From positions 1-32,381 of the forward strand of contig JAPPOR010001056.1 in assembly GCA_028817905.1 (NCBI GenBank): DNA of 32,381 bases, written 5' to 3'. This document shows positions 8,801 to 17,416 of this stretch, one piece after another. The notes under the pieces were generated by a model that did not search any database, was not told where the DNA came from, and saw nothing but the letters and a program-made list of their open reading frames with translations. Made by a program: the position numbers and the translations under genes. Every line of letters begins with the position of its first letter. Position 1 is the stretch's first letter. This DNA comes from Myxococcales bacterium (lineage in GTDB: Bacteria; Myxococcota_A; Polyangia; Polyangiales; JAFGIB01).

Positions 8801-9427
8801 ATGACGATCGTGGTGATCCGGCACGGTGAAACCGCCCTCAACCGTGCGCGCGTGGTGCAGCCGGCGGACACCCCGCTCAGTGACGTGGGTCAGCAACAGG
8901 CGCAGCGCTTGGCCGGGCGCGCCAGTGGGTGGCCGGTGGCCGCGGTCCTTTGTAGCGATCTGCCGCGCGCCCGTATGACTGCCGCGCCCATGGTCGCCGC
9001 GCTGGACTGCGAACTTGAGCTGACTCCACTGCTACAGGAGCGCAATTTCGGTGACTTGCGCGGGACGCCCTACGCGGAGCTCGAGGTGGACATCTGGGCC
9101 CGTGACTATCATCCGCCGGGTGGAGAGACCTGGGAGGTCTTCGAGGAGCGGGTCGCGCGCGCGTGGGACTGGGTCGTGGGGCGTGCGGACGAGTTCGGTC
9201 GGGCGGGTCGGACCGGTCACGTCGTGGTTGTGACCCATGGGCTGGTGTGTCGGACCTTTGCCGCACGCCACTGGGAGCTCCCTGGGGGCGCAGAGGTTCC
9301 CAGGTACTGGCACAACACAAGCGTTAGCTCGATCGCGCGCTTGGCGCCGCACAGGGCGGCGGAGCTCAACTGCGCAGCTCATCTCGACCCATCGCAACGT
9401 CCGGACGGCGGCGTTTCGGGGATCTAG
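8801..9427 (+). CDS. Histidine phosphatase family protein (phosphoglycerate mutase-like)
   Basis: VVIRHGETALNRARVVQ, LCSDLPRARMTA, VVVTHGLVCRTFAA. Confidence 0.9.
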   Translation: MTIVVIRHGETALNRARVVQPADTPLSDVGQQQAQRLAGRASGWPVAAVLCSDLPRARMTAAPMVAALDCELELTPLLQERNFGDLRGTPYAELEVDIWARDYHPPGGETWEVFEERVARAWDWVVGRADEFGRAGRTGHVVVVTHGLVCRTFAARHWELPGGAEVPRYWHNTSVSSIARLAPHRAAELNCAAHLDPSQRPDGGVSGI

Positions 9428-9515
9428 CTAGCGACCTTGAGTCAGGGTTTCGTGGACGTTTGCGTCAAGTTTGGTCCCGTTGCCTTGATCGCATGCGTCT
9501 GGACAAGGTCGCTAG
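9428..9515 (+). repeat. Palindrome-ended intergenic element, copy 1
   Basis: Perfect 12-bp terminal inverted repeat CTAGCGACCTTG (9428-9439) / CAAGGTCGCTAG (9504-9515). The 84-bp core 9430-9513 aligns ungapped with the reverse complement of 19513-19596. Confidence 0.85.
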
Positions 9516-9743
9516 GTCGCGCTGCGCGCTCCGGGGATGAGCTGCATGCGGGGGTGGTTTCGGATGGCGCCTGGGGCACATGCGTCGTTGGGCGGGGACG
9601 CCGAAATGGTGCACGCGCCCTTTCCCCCGCCGCGGCAAAGCCGCCCCATGCACACCCACCCGGACACCTTTCCGAGGATCGCGCCGCTTCCGGTGCGCCG
9701 AAGTCATGCACCGAAGTCATGCTTGATGCGGGCTGGCCGGTCT

Positions 9744-11753
9744 TCATCCGGGAAGCGGTACGCGTGGTGAGTTGGCGGTGAGCATGCCGCGCAGTGCTGC
9801 GGTGACTGCGCTTTGCGGGGCGTTGCGTTCAAAGTAGGCGACGTCCGAGACAACGATCAGCTTGCCGCGAGCCCGCGAGAGGCTGACGTTGATCAGGTTG
9901 CGCGCGGTTGTACCGCTGCGGGCGTCGTTGAGGAGCACTCCGGGGCGCATCGGAGCGGCGTCGACGGTGTCGAAGATAACCAGGTCCCGCTCGTGGCCCT
10001 GGAAGCGATGCACAGTGCTGCACTCGATGCGGTGGTCTGCTCCCGCACGCCGTAGGCGGCTGCGAATGTCACGTGCCTGGTCCGCGTAGGGCGTGATCAC
10101 CGCGACCGATGCAGCGCCGGCTTGCGCTCCCTCCAGCGCGAGCTGCACACAGAGCTCGGCGCTCTGGTCGTTGTATCTCGAACCGCTGCCTCTGCGGCTC
10201 TTGCAGCGCGAGGTACCGGCGGTGTCGACCACGATCAGCGGCTCGCCCGGATAGGGCGCGCGGCCGGCGATTGCCGCGCGCGTCTCGGTCCCCTCGCCGT
10301 GCCGCAGGCGGCCATTGTAAAATAGGTCGCTGACCAGTTCACCGATGCGAGGATGCATGCGGTACTGCGTGTCGAGCATCACCACGTGTGGCGAGGCCTG
10401 TGGTTGCGGCACCGTGACCTCGAAGATGCTGCGCCCCATGGTGCGGCGCACCTGTGGATCCTCCGAGTGCACGATCGGAGGAAGCTGACGCGGGTCTCCG
10501 ACCATGATCGTCTTGTCCCGCGCAAGGCAGGCCGCGTAGAAGAGCGAAGGCAGGATTGCCATGCTCGCCTCCTCGGCGACCACCACGTCGAACCGCTGCC
10601 CCTCAAGTAGCTGGTTGAAATACGCGCCAGTGAGTGTCGTCAGTATGGCGCGCGCCTGGCCCACCACGGTGCCCTCGTCGCTGCGCAGGACCGCTTCGTG
10701 CCTAGCAATGCTGTCCTTGCAGAGTGCGGCGACCCGCTGCAGGCGCGCTGCGCGAAGCTTCAGCGTCGCCGCCAGGGTCTCGTGGGCTGCGCGGCACAGG
10801 CGTCGGGAGCGCGCTTGTGTGAAGACGCCCTCCAGGTCTGTTGGCCGCAGTGCTGGCGGCTCAGGCTCCGCGAAAAGGGAGGTTTGCTGCGCGGGAGCCT
10901 TCTGCTGCAGGCGTTCCTGTGCCTTCAGCAAGCGCCGAAGCATCGCGCCCACCTCGCGGTGGCGTCGGCGCAGCGCGCGGAGCGCGTCGGTGCGGCCCTC
11001 GTGCAGGCGGCCCATCACTTCATGCAAGGCCGCGCCGTGGGAGTCAGCTTTCGTGCGGCCGAGCCGGACCACGAGCCCACGCTCGATTGCTGCGCGCCCC
11101 TCGTCCGCATTCGCGATTTGCGACAGTCCCTGGTCCACTGCCGAGTTGGTGGTCGATACCAGCAGCAGGCGCTTGCCCTGGGCTAGAAGCTCGCGCACAA
11201 CGTGGCCCAGGGTTCGGGTCTTGCCCGTGCCCGGCGGTCCCCATAGGAAAGCCAGCGAATTGTCGCTACACAGTTGCACCGCGGCGCGCTGGCTTTCGTT
11301 GAGCGCGCTGTGGTCCAGCGAGAGTGTCTGAGGACTGTGCTGCGGCTCGCCCTTGCCGAAGAGCGAGAGCGCGCGCTCCACGTAAAAAGTCTGGGGCGAC
11401 AGGCACTCGAGTGCCCGGTCCAACTTCTCGTAGAGGAACCACGGATAGAATACCAGGATCGTCCTGGTCCCGAGCTCGATGGCGCGCTCACCGCGCAGGG
11501 TAACCATGCCCGCAATCAGCGCCTCGACCGTCACGACCACTTCGCGCCCACCGCTCCGCAAGGTGCACTCGGCTCCCACTATCAACTTGTCGCTGTGTGT
11601 GGGCAGAGCGACCTCGTAGCGCGTGGTGCCATCTGGCTCGCTGGATGCCTCCCCCGTCCCCAGCATGACTTCGAATGGACCAAGGCGCTGACGCATGGCC
11701 TCCATCTCGCCGCGAATTCCCCGTCGGAAGGCTGTGACGAAGCGGACGAGCAT
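9744..11753 (-). CDS. Superfamily 1 helicase, UPF1/IGHMBP2-like
   Basis: Walker A LWGPPGTGKTRTLG, VVAEEASMAILP, MVGDPRQLPPI, LDTQYRMHPRI, STVHRFQGHERDLVIFD, NVSLSRARGKLIVV. Confidence 0.93.
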   Translation of the reverse strand: MLVRFVTAFRRGIRGEMEAMRQRLGPFEVMLGTGEASSEPDGTTRYEVALPTHSDKLIVGAECTLRSGGREVVVTVEALIAGMVTLRGERAIELGTRTILVFYPWFLYEKLDRALECLSPQTFYVERALSLFGKGEPQHSPQTLSLDHSALNESQRAAVQLCSDNSLAFLWGPPGTGKTRTLGHVVRELLAQGKRLLLVSTTNSAVDQGLSQIANADEGRAAIERGLVVRLGRTKADSHGAALHEVMGRLHEGRTDALRALRRRHREVGAMLRRLLKAQERLQQKAPAQQTSLFAEPEPPALRPTDLEGVFTQARSRRLCRAAHETLAATLKLRAARLQRVAALCKDSIARHEAVLRSDEGTVVGQARAILTTLTGAYFNQLLEGQRFDVVVAEEASMAILPSLFYAACLARDKTIMVGDPRQLPPIVHSEDPQVRRTMGRSIFEVTVPQPQASPHVVMLDTQYRMHPRIGELVSDLFYNGRLRHGEGTETRAAIAGRAPYPGEPLIVVDTAGTSRCKSRRGSGSRYNDQSAELCVQLALEGAQAGAASVAVITPYADQARDIRSRLRRAGADHRIECSTVHRFQGHERDLVIFDTVDAAPMRPGVLLNDARSGTTARNLINVSLSRARGKLIVVSDVAYFERNAPQSAVTAALRGMLTANSPRVPLPG

Positions 11754-11765
11754 CGTCGTAGCACC

Positions 11766-11902
11766 CTAGCCCGGATCCCTCATCGACTTCCCGGGACCTC
11801 GCTCGGTCTTCGACGTCCACGGGCTTTCGGCTACTTCACGAACTCAGTAGCATTCGGCCGGTTCCCGAAAAGCCCTGTGAAGCCGCGTCTCTGCGCGAAC
11901 CG
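11766..11902. repeat. Dispersed intergenic repeat, copy B
   Basis: Shares three modules with 1-67: 11865-11902 (direct), 11828-11845 (inverted), 11766-11776 (inverted). Confidence 0.55.
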
Positions 11903-12220
11903 CTCGCGTGTGGCTGGCTGATATGGCGTCCCGCCTTCGATGCCCGCGGGGGCACCCGGGGCGATCGCGTGGGCTGTTTCGAGGCGCGATCCAGCCCCTG
12001 CTGCGCCATGGAACCGCCGGCTAGCCCGGCTCCGTCGCTTCAACGCACAATTGCGATCATTGTACGCCTCCCTTGCGAAACCAAGACTACGTGACAGGGC
12101 CTTCAGAGCGCCCATACGACCGTGCAAACGCTTGCTTTGCAGCGGCTAGCACTTCTAGGAAGAAGGACCCGGGTCCCTGCGGCCTCGGTGCCGCTGTCCG
12201 CCACGAACAACGGCCCGGAA

Positions 12221-13216
12221 CTACCAGTCCGGGTGACTACATACGCGGGCGCTGTCGGCGAGTAGCCCGGGGTGGCCGCCGGTGTGAATGAAACAGACCT
12301 TGTCCGACCTGGTGGCCAGCTGTGATAGGCCGTAGAGCGCTTTGCAGGTGTAGACCGGATCAAGCACGAGCCCTGTTGTGCGTGCCACGCGCAGCAAGAA
12401 CGAGAGTTGCTCGTCCGTGGGGATCCCGTAGGCCGGGCCCCGGAATGCATAGTCGATGGAGAGGGGCGCGGAAGCCGGCAGGTCTCGCGACAGCGCGCGC
12501 GCTTCGCCGATGAGTTCGGCCACCTTGTCTTCGAAGTACGGCGCCTGGTCACATACCGCGATCCCCAGGGCCGCCGCCGCCACCCCATGGTGGGCCGCAC
12601 CGAGTGCTACCCCGGCCGCGGTGCCACCCGACCCACAGGCGAACGCGACCAGATCGAAGCGGGCCGGCGCGCCCGCTTCACCTGCAGCTAGCTGAGCGGA
12701 AAGCTCGCCCATCGCATCTACATAGCCCAGCGAACCGAGCCCGTTGGAACCGCCTTCGGGAATCACGTAGGGCTTTTCACCCACTCGCCGCAGCTCCCGT
12801 GCCACGTCTAGCATCAAGGTGTCGCGGCGTGCGTACTCAGCAGGGGTGACGAGTCGAACCTCCGCTCCGACAAGCGCGTCCAGAAACAGGTTGCCACGCG
12901 GAGTCGCCTGGGCGGGCTCGGTGGTGCGCAGGAGCAGCACCGAGCGCATCCCACAGTTGCGCGCCAACACGGCCGTTGCCCGGCAGTGGTTTGACTGGAT
13001 ACCCCCGCACGTGACCACCACGTCGGCACCCTGGCTGCGCGCGTCGGCTAGCAGATACTCGAGCTTGCGGACCTTGTTGCCGGTCTCGACTCCCCCGCTC
13101 ATATCGTCCCGCTTGACCCACACCTGCCCACCCACGATCTCGTCGAGGGCAGCGTGTCGGAACAGCGGCGTGGGCAGGTTCGCGAGCCTAAGCTTGGCCC
13201 GCGAGGGCGCCGTCAC
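12221..13216 (-). CDS. PLP-dependent enzyme, D-cysteine desulfhydrase / ACC deaminase family
   Basis: NLPTPLFRHAAL, VWVKRDDMSGGVETGNKVRKLEYLLADA, TCGGIQSNHCRATA. GTG start at 13216 proposed from the GTGA overlap with the upstream reading frame rather than the ORF-track start at 13342. Confidence 0.88.
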   Translation of the reverse strand: MTAPSRAKLRLANLPTPLFRHAALDEIVGGQVWVKRDDMSGGVETGNKVRKLEYLLADARSQGADVVVTCGGIQSNHCRATAVLARNCGMRSVLLLRTTEPAQATPRGNLFLDALVGAEVRLVTPAEYARRDTLMLDVARELRRVGEKPYVIPEGGSNGLGSLGYVDAMGELSAQLAAGEAGAPARFDLVAFACGSGGTAAGVALGAAHHGVAAAALGIAVCDQAPYFEDKVAELIGEARALSRDLPASAPLSIDYAFRGPAYGIPTDEQLSFLLRVARTTGLVLDPVYTCKALYGLSQLATRSDKVCFIHTGGHPGLLADSARVCSHPDW

Positions 13217-13838
13217 GGTGCTGGGGACGGAGCGGGCGTCGGCATGGGCATAGGAGCCGGTTGAGGACCCGGAGCCGGTTGCGGGGCTGGGGTCTGCTGC
13301 TGGGCCTGCGTGACCGTGGCCTGTCCTGGCGGGGCGCACCACTGCCCGCCTGAATCTGAGCGCGTGGCTGGGTAACCATCGGCGGAGCCTTGGCCATCCG
13401 CTTCAACTGTGCGTCGAAGATGCCTCCGCAGCTCGTCGATTCACCGGTCGCATCGAACACCCAACCCTCAACGGTGCCGCTCAGATGATCGTTGCTGAGC
13501 ACATCCACGTCGCCTCGGATCTGGGCCATGTTCATGCCTTCCGGCGTGCGGATTTTGACCGTGAGGCCGACCGTGCACCCCTTCATCACCACACCGGTTT
13601 CGATCTGCATGTTGGTGTAGTTGCGGGTGAAGTCGACGGCGCGGCCGCCTCCACCCTTGACGGGCAGCAGGAAGGGGCCGAGGTTGCAGCCAGTCGGGCC
13701 GGAACTCCCCTGCAGAAACTGGTACTCCGACCAGAAATCCCCGTCTACCGCCTGGCACGTCTTGGGCTCGGCCGAGCAGGCCTGGGCGCCCAGCATGATG
13801 GTCAGACTCGCACAGGCCATCGCCACGGTCTTCGTCAT
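13188..13838 (-). CDS. Putative secreted protein or lipoprotein; C-terminal frame questionable
   Basis: MTKTVAMACASLTIMLGAQACSAEPKTCQ signal region; the last ~47 residues as called are Arg-rich, while another frame gives a Pro/Ala/Gln tail ending at 13213. Confidence 0.65.
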   Translation of the reverse strand: MTKTVAMACASLTIMLGAQACSAEPKTCQAVDGDFWSEYQFLQGSSGPTGCNLGPFLLPVKGGGGRAVDFTRNYTNMQIETGVVMKGCTVGLTVKIRTPEGMNMAQIRGDVDVLSNDHLSGTVEGWVFDATGESTSCGGIFDAQLKRMAKAPPMVTQPRAQIQAGSGAPRQDRPRSRRPSSRPQPRNRLRVLNRLLCPCRRPLRPQHRDGALAGQA

Positions 13839-14095
13839 AGCGCTCACTCCCGGATTCCCCGGCTGAAACCCATCGCCGCGGTGTGAGTCGTGATCTCACC
13901 CGTCTGCGTCTGGGCGGTAACACACATTGCCTTCCACGCGGTATCGAGCCGCTGCTCGCTTGTCAATGCGCTCGCCTCTACGTTTGTCCAACACAGTCTA
14001 AATTCCTGGGTGCATTTTTTCCGGGGAATTACATTAGTGAAGGATTTTTAGAACTCGAGTGTTGGTGGTTCGACGCTAGCCGTCGTATATTTGAG

Positions 14096-14115
14096 ACCTG
14101 GGCAATGCCCCAGGT
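14096..14115 (+). promoter_or_regulatory. Hairpin in the 5' leader of the kinase gene
   Basis: ACCTGGG-CAATGC-CCCAGGT ends 9 nt before the ATG at 14125. Confidence 0.4.
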
Positions 14116-14124
14116 AGGGTCCGG

Positions 14125-16125
14125 ATGAGCAGTCGTCTAGAGCAAAGCGGTGCGAATCTCGGTAGGCTGGGACCGTACCAGCTCGTGCGCCGCCTCGGTG
14201 CCGGTGGCATGGCCGAGGTCTTCGAGGCGAGGCGCGTCGGTCCGCGTGGCTTCACGAAGCGTGTCGCGCTTAAGCGTATCCTGCCGCACGTGGCTGAGGA
14301 ACCCGCTTTCGTCGACATGTTTGTCGCGGAGGCCAGTTTGGTCGCGTCGCTATCCCACCCGAACGTCGTTCAGGTGTTTGACTTCGGGGAAGCCGATGGG
14401 TCGCTGTACCTGGCGATGGAGCTGGTAGAGGGCACGACAGTGAGCCGCATGATGCGCGTGCTGGCTGCACGCGGGGACGCGGTTCCACTCGAGGTGGCCC
14501 TTGCGTTGATATCCGCCGCTGCCCGCGGGCTCGCCCATGCCCACGAGGCTCGCACGCCTGATGGAGAGCCGATGCGGCTTGTCCATCGCGACGTGAGCCC
14601 TGGCAATCTATTGATAGGTCATACCGGGCATCTCAAGCTGACCGATTTTGGCATCGCTTGCACCGACCAATGCGAGCGGCACACAACCACTGATCATTTG
14701 CGGGGCAAGGTTGGCTACATGTCCCCGCAACAGGTCATTGGCGAGGACCTCGATGAGAAGAGCGACGTCTTCACGCTTTCTGTTGTACTCGCCGAATTGC
14801 TGATCGGGGAGAGCCTGTTCGCGCGCGGCAGCGATCTCGAGGTGCTCCTGCGCATTCGCGATGTCGACCTCTCCGTGCTCGACAAGACCCAGCGCCAGCT
14901 ACCCGCGGACGTTCGACGAATCGTTCACCTGGGCTTGGCCACCGACCCCAGGGCGCGGCCCACGGCGCGCAAACTGGCTGACACCCTGGACGCGATGCTC
15001 CTGCGGCGAGGCAAGGCGGTGGACCAGGCGGCCGCGGTGGCACAGCTGCTCTACCGATACGAGCTGGTGGATGCGTCGGTGACGCCGGCGCCTTGCTCAG
15101 TGGCCGATCGCCCGACCGGCTTGGTGCCCTTGGATGACGCGACGGCTCCGCTGGCGAACTCGCTTGCGCCGGGGCAGCGCTCTGAGGCTCCGCGGGCCGC
15201 CTCGTACCATGTCGACGTACCCGCTTCCCTTGGGCCCGCCAAGGTTTCCTTCCCTGAACTAGTGCGACTCGCGACCACGGGTGTCGTTTCGGCAGGCACG
15301 ATCGTGCGTCGCGACCAGTCCACACCCAAGCGTGCATGTGAGCTTCCGGAGCTGTCACGGGTGTTTTCGACGCCGGCTCTGCAATGGGATGAGGGCGAGT
15401 TCAGTCGTCCTCGGCTGCGCGGCGAGCTCAGCGCGGCCATGTTGCTGCCCTTGATTCACAGCCTTGCTGCCAACCGCGAGACCGGCATGCTCTATCTGGA
15501 AGATCAGGGTCGGCGCAAGAAGGTGTACTTTGTGGACGGCAGGCCGGACTTCGTCGCCTCCAACGATCGGCGCGGCATGTTGGGCGAGTATCTCGTTCAG
15601 AACGATTTGTGCATGCCGATGGAGTTGGACATGGCCCTGGCGATGATGCCGCGCTTTGATGGCCGGCTTGGTGACGCCCTCGTCAATCTGGGCATGATGC
15701 GCCCGGTTGAGCTCTACCGGGCCGTCTCCGGGCAGGTGCGCCATCGATATCTCGAGGCATTTCGCTGGCGCAGCGGGCAGTGGCGATACGTGCGCGGTGC
15801 CCAGAGCATGGAGGAGACCTATCCGATCGAGCAGGACGCCCAGGTCCTGATGCGCGACGCGGCGAGTGAGCTCGACGCTTCAGAGCTGGAGGCGGCCCTC
15901 TCACCGTTGTGGGAGCGAGTTGTCCGTCCGGTCGTACGGCCACCGGCGCCCCTGTCGTCTTACCAGCTGCCCGACTCGTGGAACTGGATGATCGACCGGG
16001 CGCGGGGAGAAGCCACCGTCGGTTCCCTGTTCGGTCACGGAAGCGTGCAGAGCGGACTGGACGGTGAGGACGCGATGCGCGCCATTTTCCTGGGCCTGTC
16101 CTGCCAGCTCCTAGAGGCCGCCTAG
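14125..16125 (+). CDS. Ser/Thr protein kinase with GYF_2-like segment and C-terminal PATAN/DUF4388-like domain
   Basis: [33 protein letters not shown]-terminal [35 protein letters not shown]...GEYLV. Confidence 0.9.
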   Translation: MSSRLEQSGANLGRLGPYQLVRRLGAGGMAEVFEARRVGPRGFTKRVALKRILPHVAEEPAFVDMFVAEASLVASLSHPNVVQVFDFGEADGSLYLAMELVEGTTVSRMMRVLAARGDAVPLEVALALISAAARGLAHAHEARTPDGEPMRLVHRDVSPGNLLIGHTGHLKLTDFGIACTDQCERHTTTDHLRGKVGYMSPQQVIGEDLDEKSDVFTLSVVLAELLIGESLFARGSDLEVLLRIRDVDLSVLDKTQRQLPADVRRIVHLGLATDPRARPTARKLADTLDAMLLRRGKAVDQAAAVAQLLYRYELVDASVTPAPCSVADRPTGLVPLDDATAPLANSLAPGQRSEAPRAASYHVDVPASLGPAKVSFPELVRLATTGVVSAGTIVRRDQSTPKRACELPELSRVFSTPALQWDEGEFSRPRLRGELSAAMLLPLIHSLAANRETGMLYLEDQGRRKKVYFVDGRPDFVASNDRRGMLGEYLVQNDLCMPMELDMALAMMPRFDGRLGDALVNLGMMRPVELYRAVSGQVRHRYLEAFRWRSGQWRYVRGAQSMEETYPIEQDAQVLMRDAASELDASELEAALSPLWERVVRPVVRPPAPLSSYQLPDSWNWMIDRARGEATVGSLFGHGSVQSGLDGEDAMRAIFLGLSCQLLEAA

Positions 16126-17219
16126 CGGGGTAGCACGTCTACCGCGTGTTGTCTGAGCCAGTGGTCGGCCAGGACAAGGCAGGTCATGGCTTCTACGATC
16201 GGTACCGCGCGCGGCAGGACGCACGGATCGTGCCGCCCTTGGGCCTCGAGTGTGACCGCTTCGTTGTTTTGGTCTACGGTCTGTTGGGGCTGGGAGATGG
16301 TTGCCGTGGGTTTGAAGGCCACGCGGAAATCCACGTCGCTGCCGTTGCTGATGCCGCCCTGCACGCCGCCAGAGTGGTTGCTGGACGTTCGGGGTCGCCC
16401 ATCCGGCCCCGGCACAAACGGGTCATTGTGCTCACTGCCACGCAGCAGCGTGCCAGCAAAGCCGCTCCCGATTTCGAAGCCTTTGGAAGCCGGCAGCGAT
16501 AACATCGCTCGCCCCAGGTCGGCCTCGAGCTTGTCGAAGACCGGCGCCCCGAGGCCGGCCGGGACACCACGGGCCACGCATCGAACCACCCCACCCAGGG
16601 AGTCTTGGGCGCGTCTGGCAGCGTCGATGGCTTCGACCATGCGCGCGGCCGCTTCGGGATCCGGGCAACGGGTCGGGGTGGCCTCTACACCGGCTCGAAC
16701 TACGGTGCTCGCGTCCACGTTGGCTTTGACGGCTTGCACCGACTCGACCCAGGCAACGATCTCGACCCCCGCGAGTTGGGCCAACAGCTTGCGCGCGACC
16801 GCCCCGCTGGCCACCCTCCCAATGGTTTCTCGGGCACTCGCGCGACCGCCCCCATGCCAGGCACGGATCCCGAACTTGGCCTCGTACGTGTAGTCGGCGT
16901 GTGAGGGTCGGTAGACGTTCGCCATGTGGGCATAGGCCGAAGGGCGCGCGTCCTTGTTGCGCACGAGCATGGCCAGGGGGGTGCCGAGTGTCTTCCCTTC
17001 GAACACGCCCGACAGAAACTCGACGTGATCCGCTTCTGCGCGCGGTGTGGTCAGCCGGCTTTGACCGGGTCTCCGCCGTTCGAGTTCAATCTGGACCTCT
17101 GCTGGCGTGATCGGCAGGCGCGGCGGGCAGCCGTCGATGACGACCCCCACGCCGCCGCCGTGGGACTCGCCGAAGGTGGTGATGGTCAGCAGCTTCCCGA
17201 AGGTGTTGGCCCCGCTCAT
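16122..17219 (-). CDS. aroC: Chorismate synthase
   Basis: [61 protein letters not shown]. Confidence 0.97.
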   Translation of the reverse strand: MSGANTFGKLLTITTFGESHGGGVGVVIDGCPPRLPITPAEVQIELERRRPGQSRLTTPRAEADHVEFLSGVFEGKTLGTPLAMLVRNKDARPSAYAHMANVYRPSHADYTYEAKFGIRAWHGGGRASARETIGRVASGAVARKLLAQLAGVEIVAWVESVQAVKANVDASTVVRAGVEATPTRCPDPEAAARMVEAIDAARRAQDSLGGVVRCVARGVPAGLGAPVFDKLEADLGRAMLSLPASKGFEIGSGFAGTLLRGSEHNDPFVPGPDGRPRTSSNHSGGVQGGISNGSDVDFRVAFKPTATISQPQQTVDQNNEAVTLEAQGRHDPCVLPRAVPIVEAMTCLVLADHWLRQHAVDVLPR

Positions 17220-17416
17220 GGGAGCGCCTGCTCGTGTGTGGGGGGCTGTGTCGGGTGGATACTTGGCACGTCTAAACCTCGCTACAGACCTGTGTGAAAG
17301 CAGTATGCGCTACAACGGCGGGGGCTGCGAACGGAGCGGGGGATCGAGCGGGAAAGGCCGCAGATCGCGGTCCTGTGGCGGTGCGGGGGCGGGCTGCCCC
17401 TGCTATGCTGCCGAGA

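Noticed and set aside
9442-9747. Minus-strand 101-aa ORF downstream of the phosphatase gene
   Set aside because: Overlaps the repeat element, Pro/Arg/Ala-rich with no domain signal.
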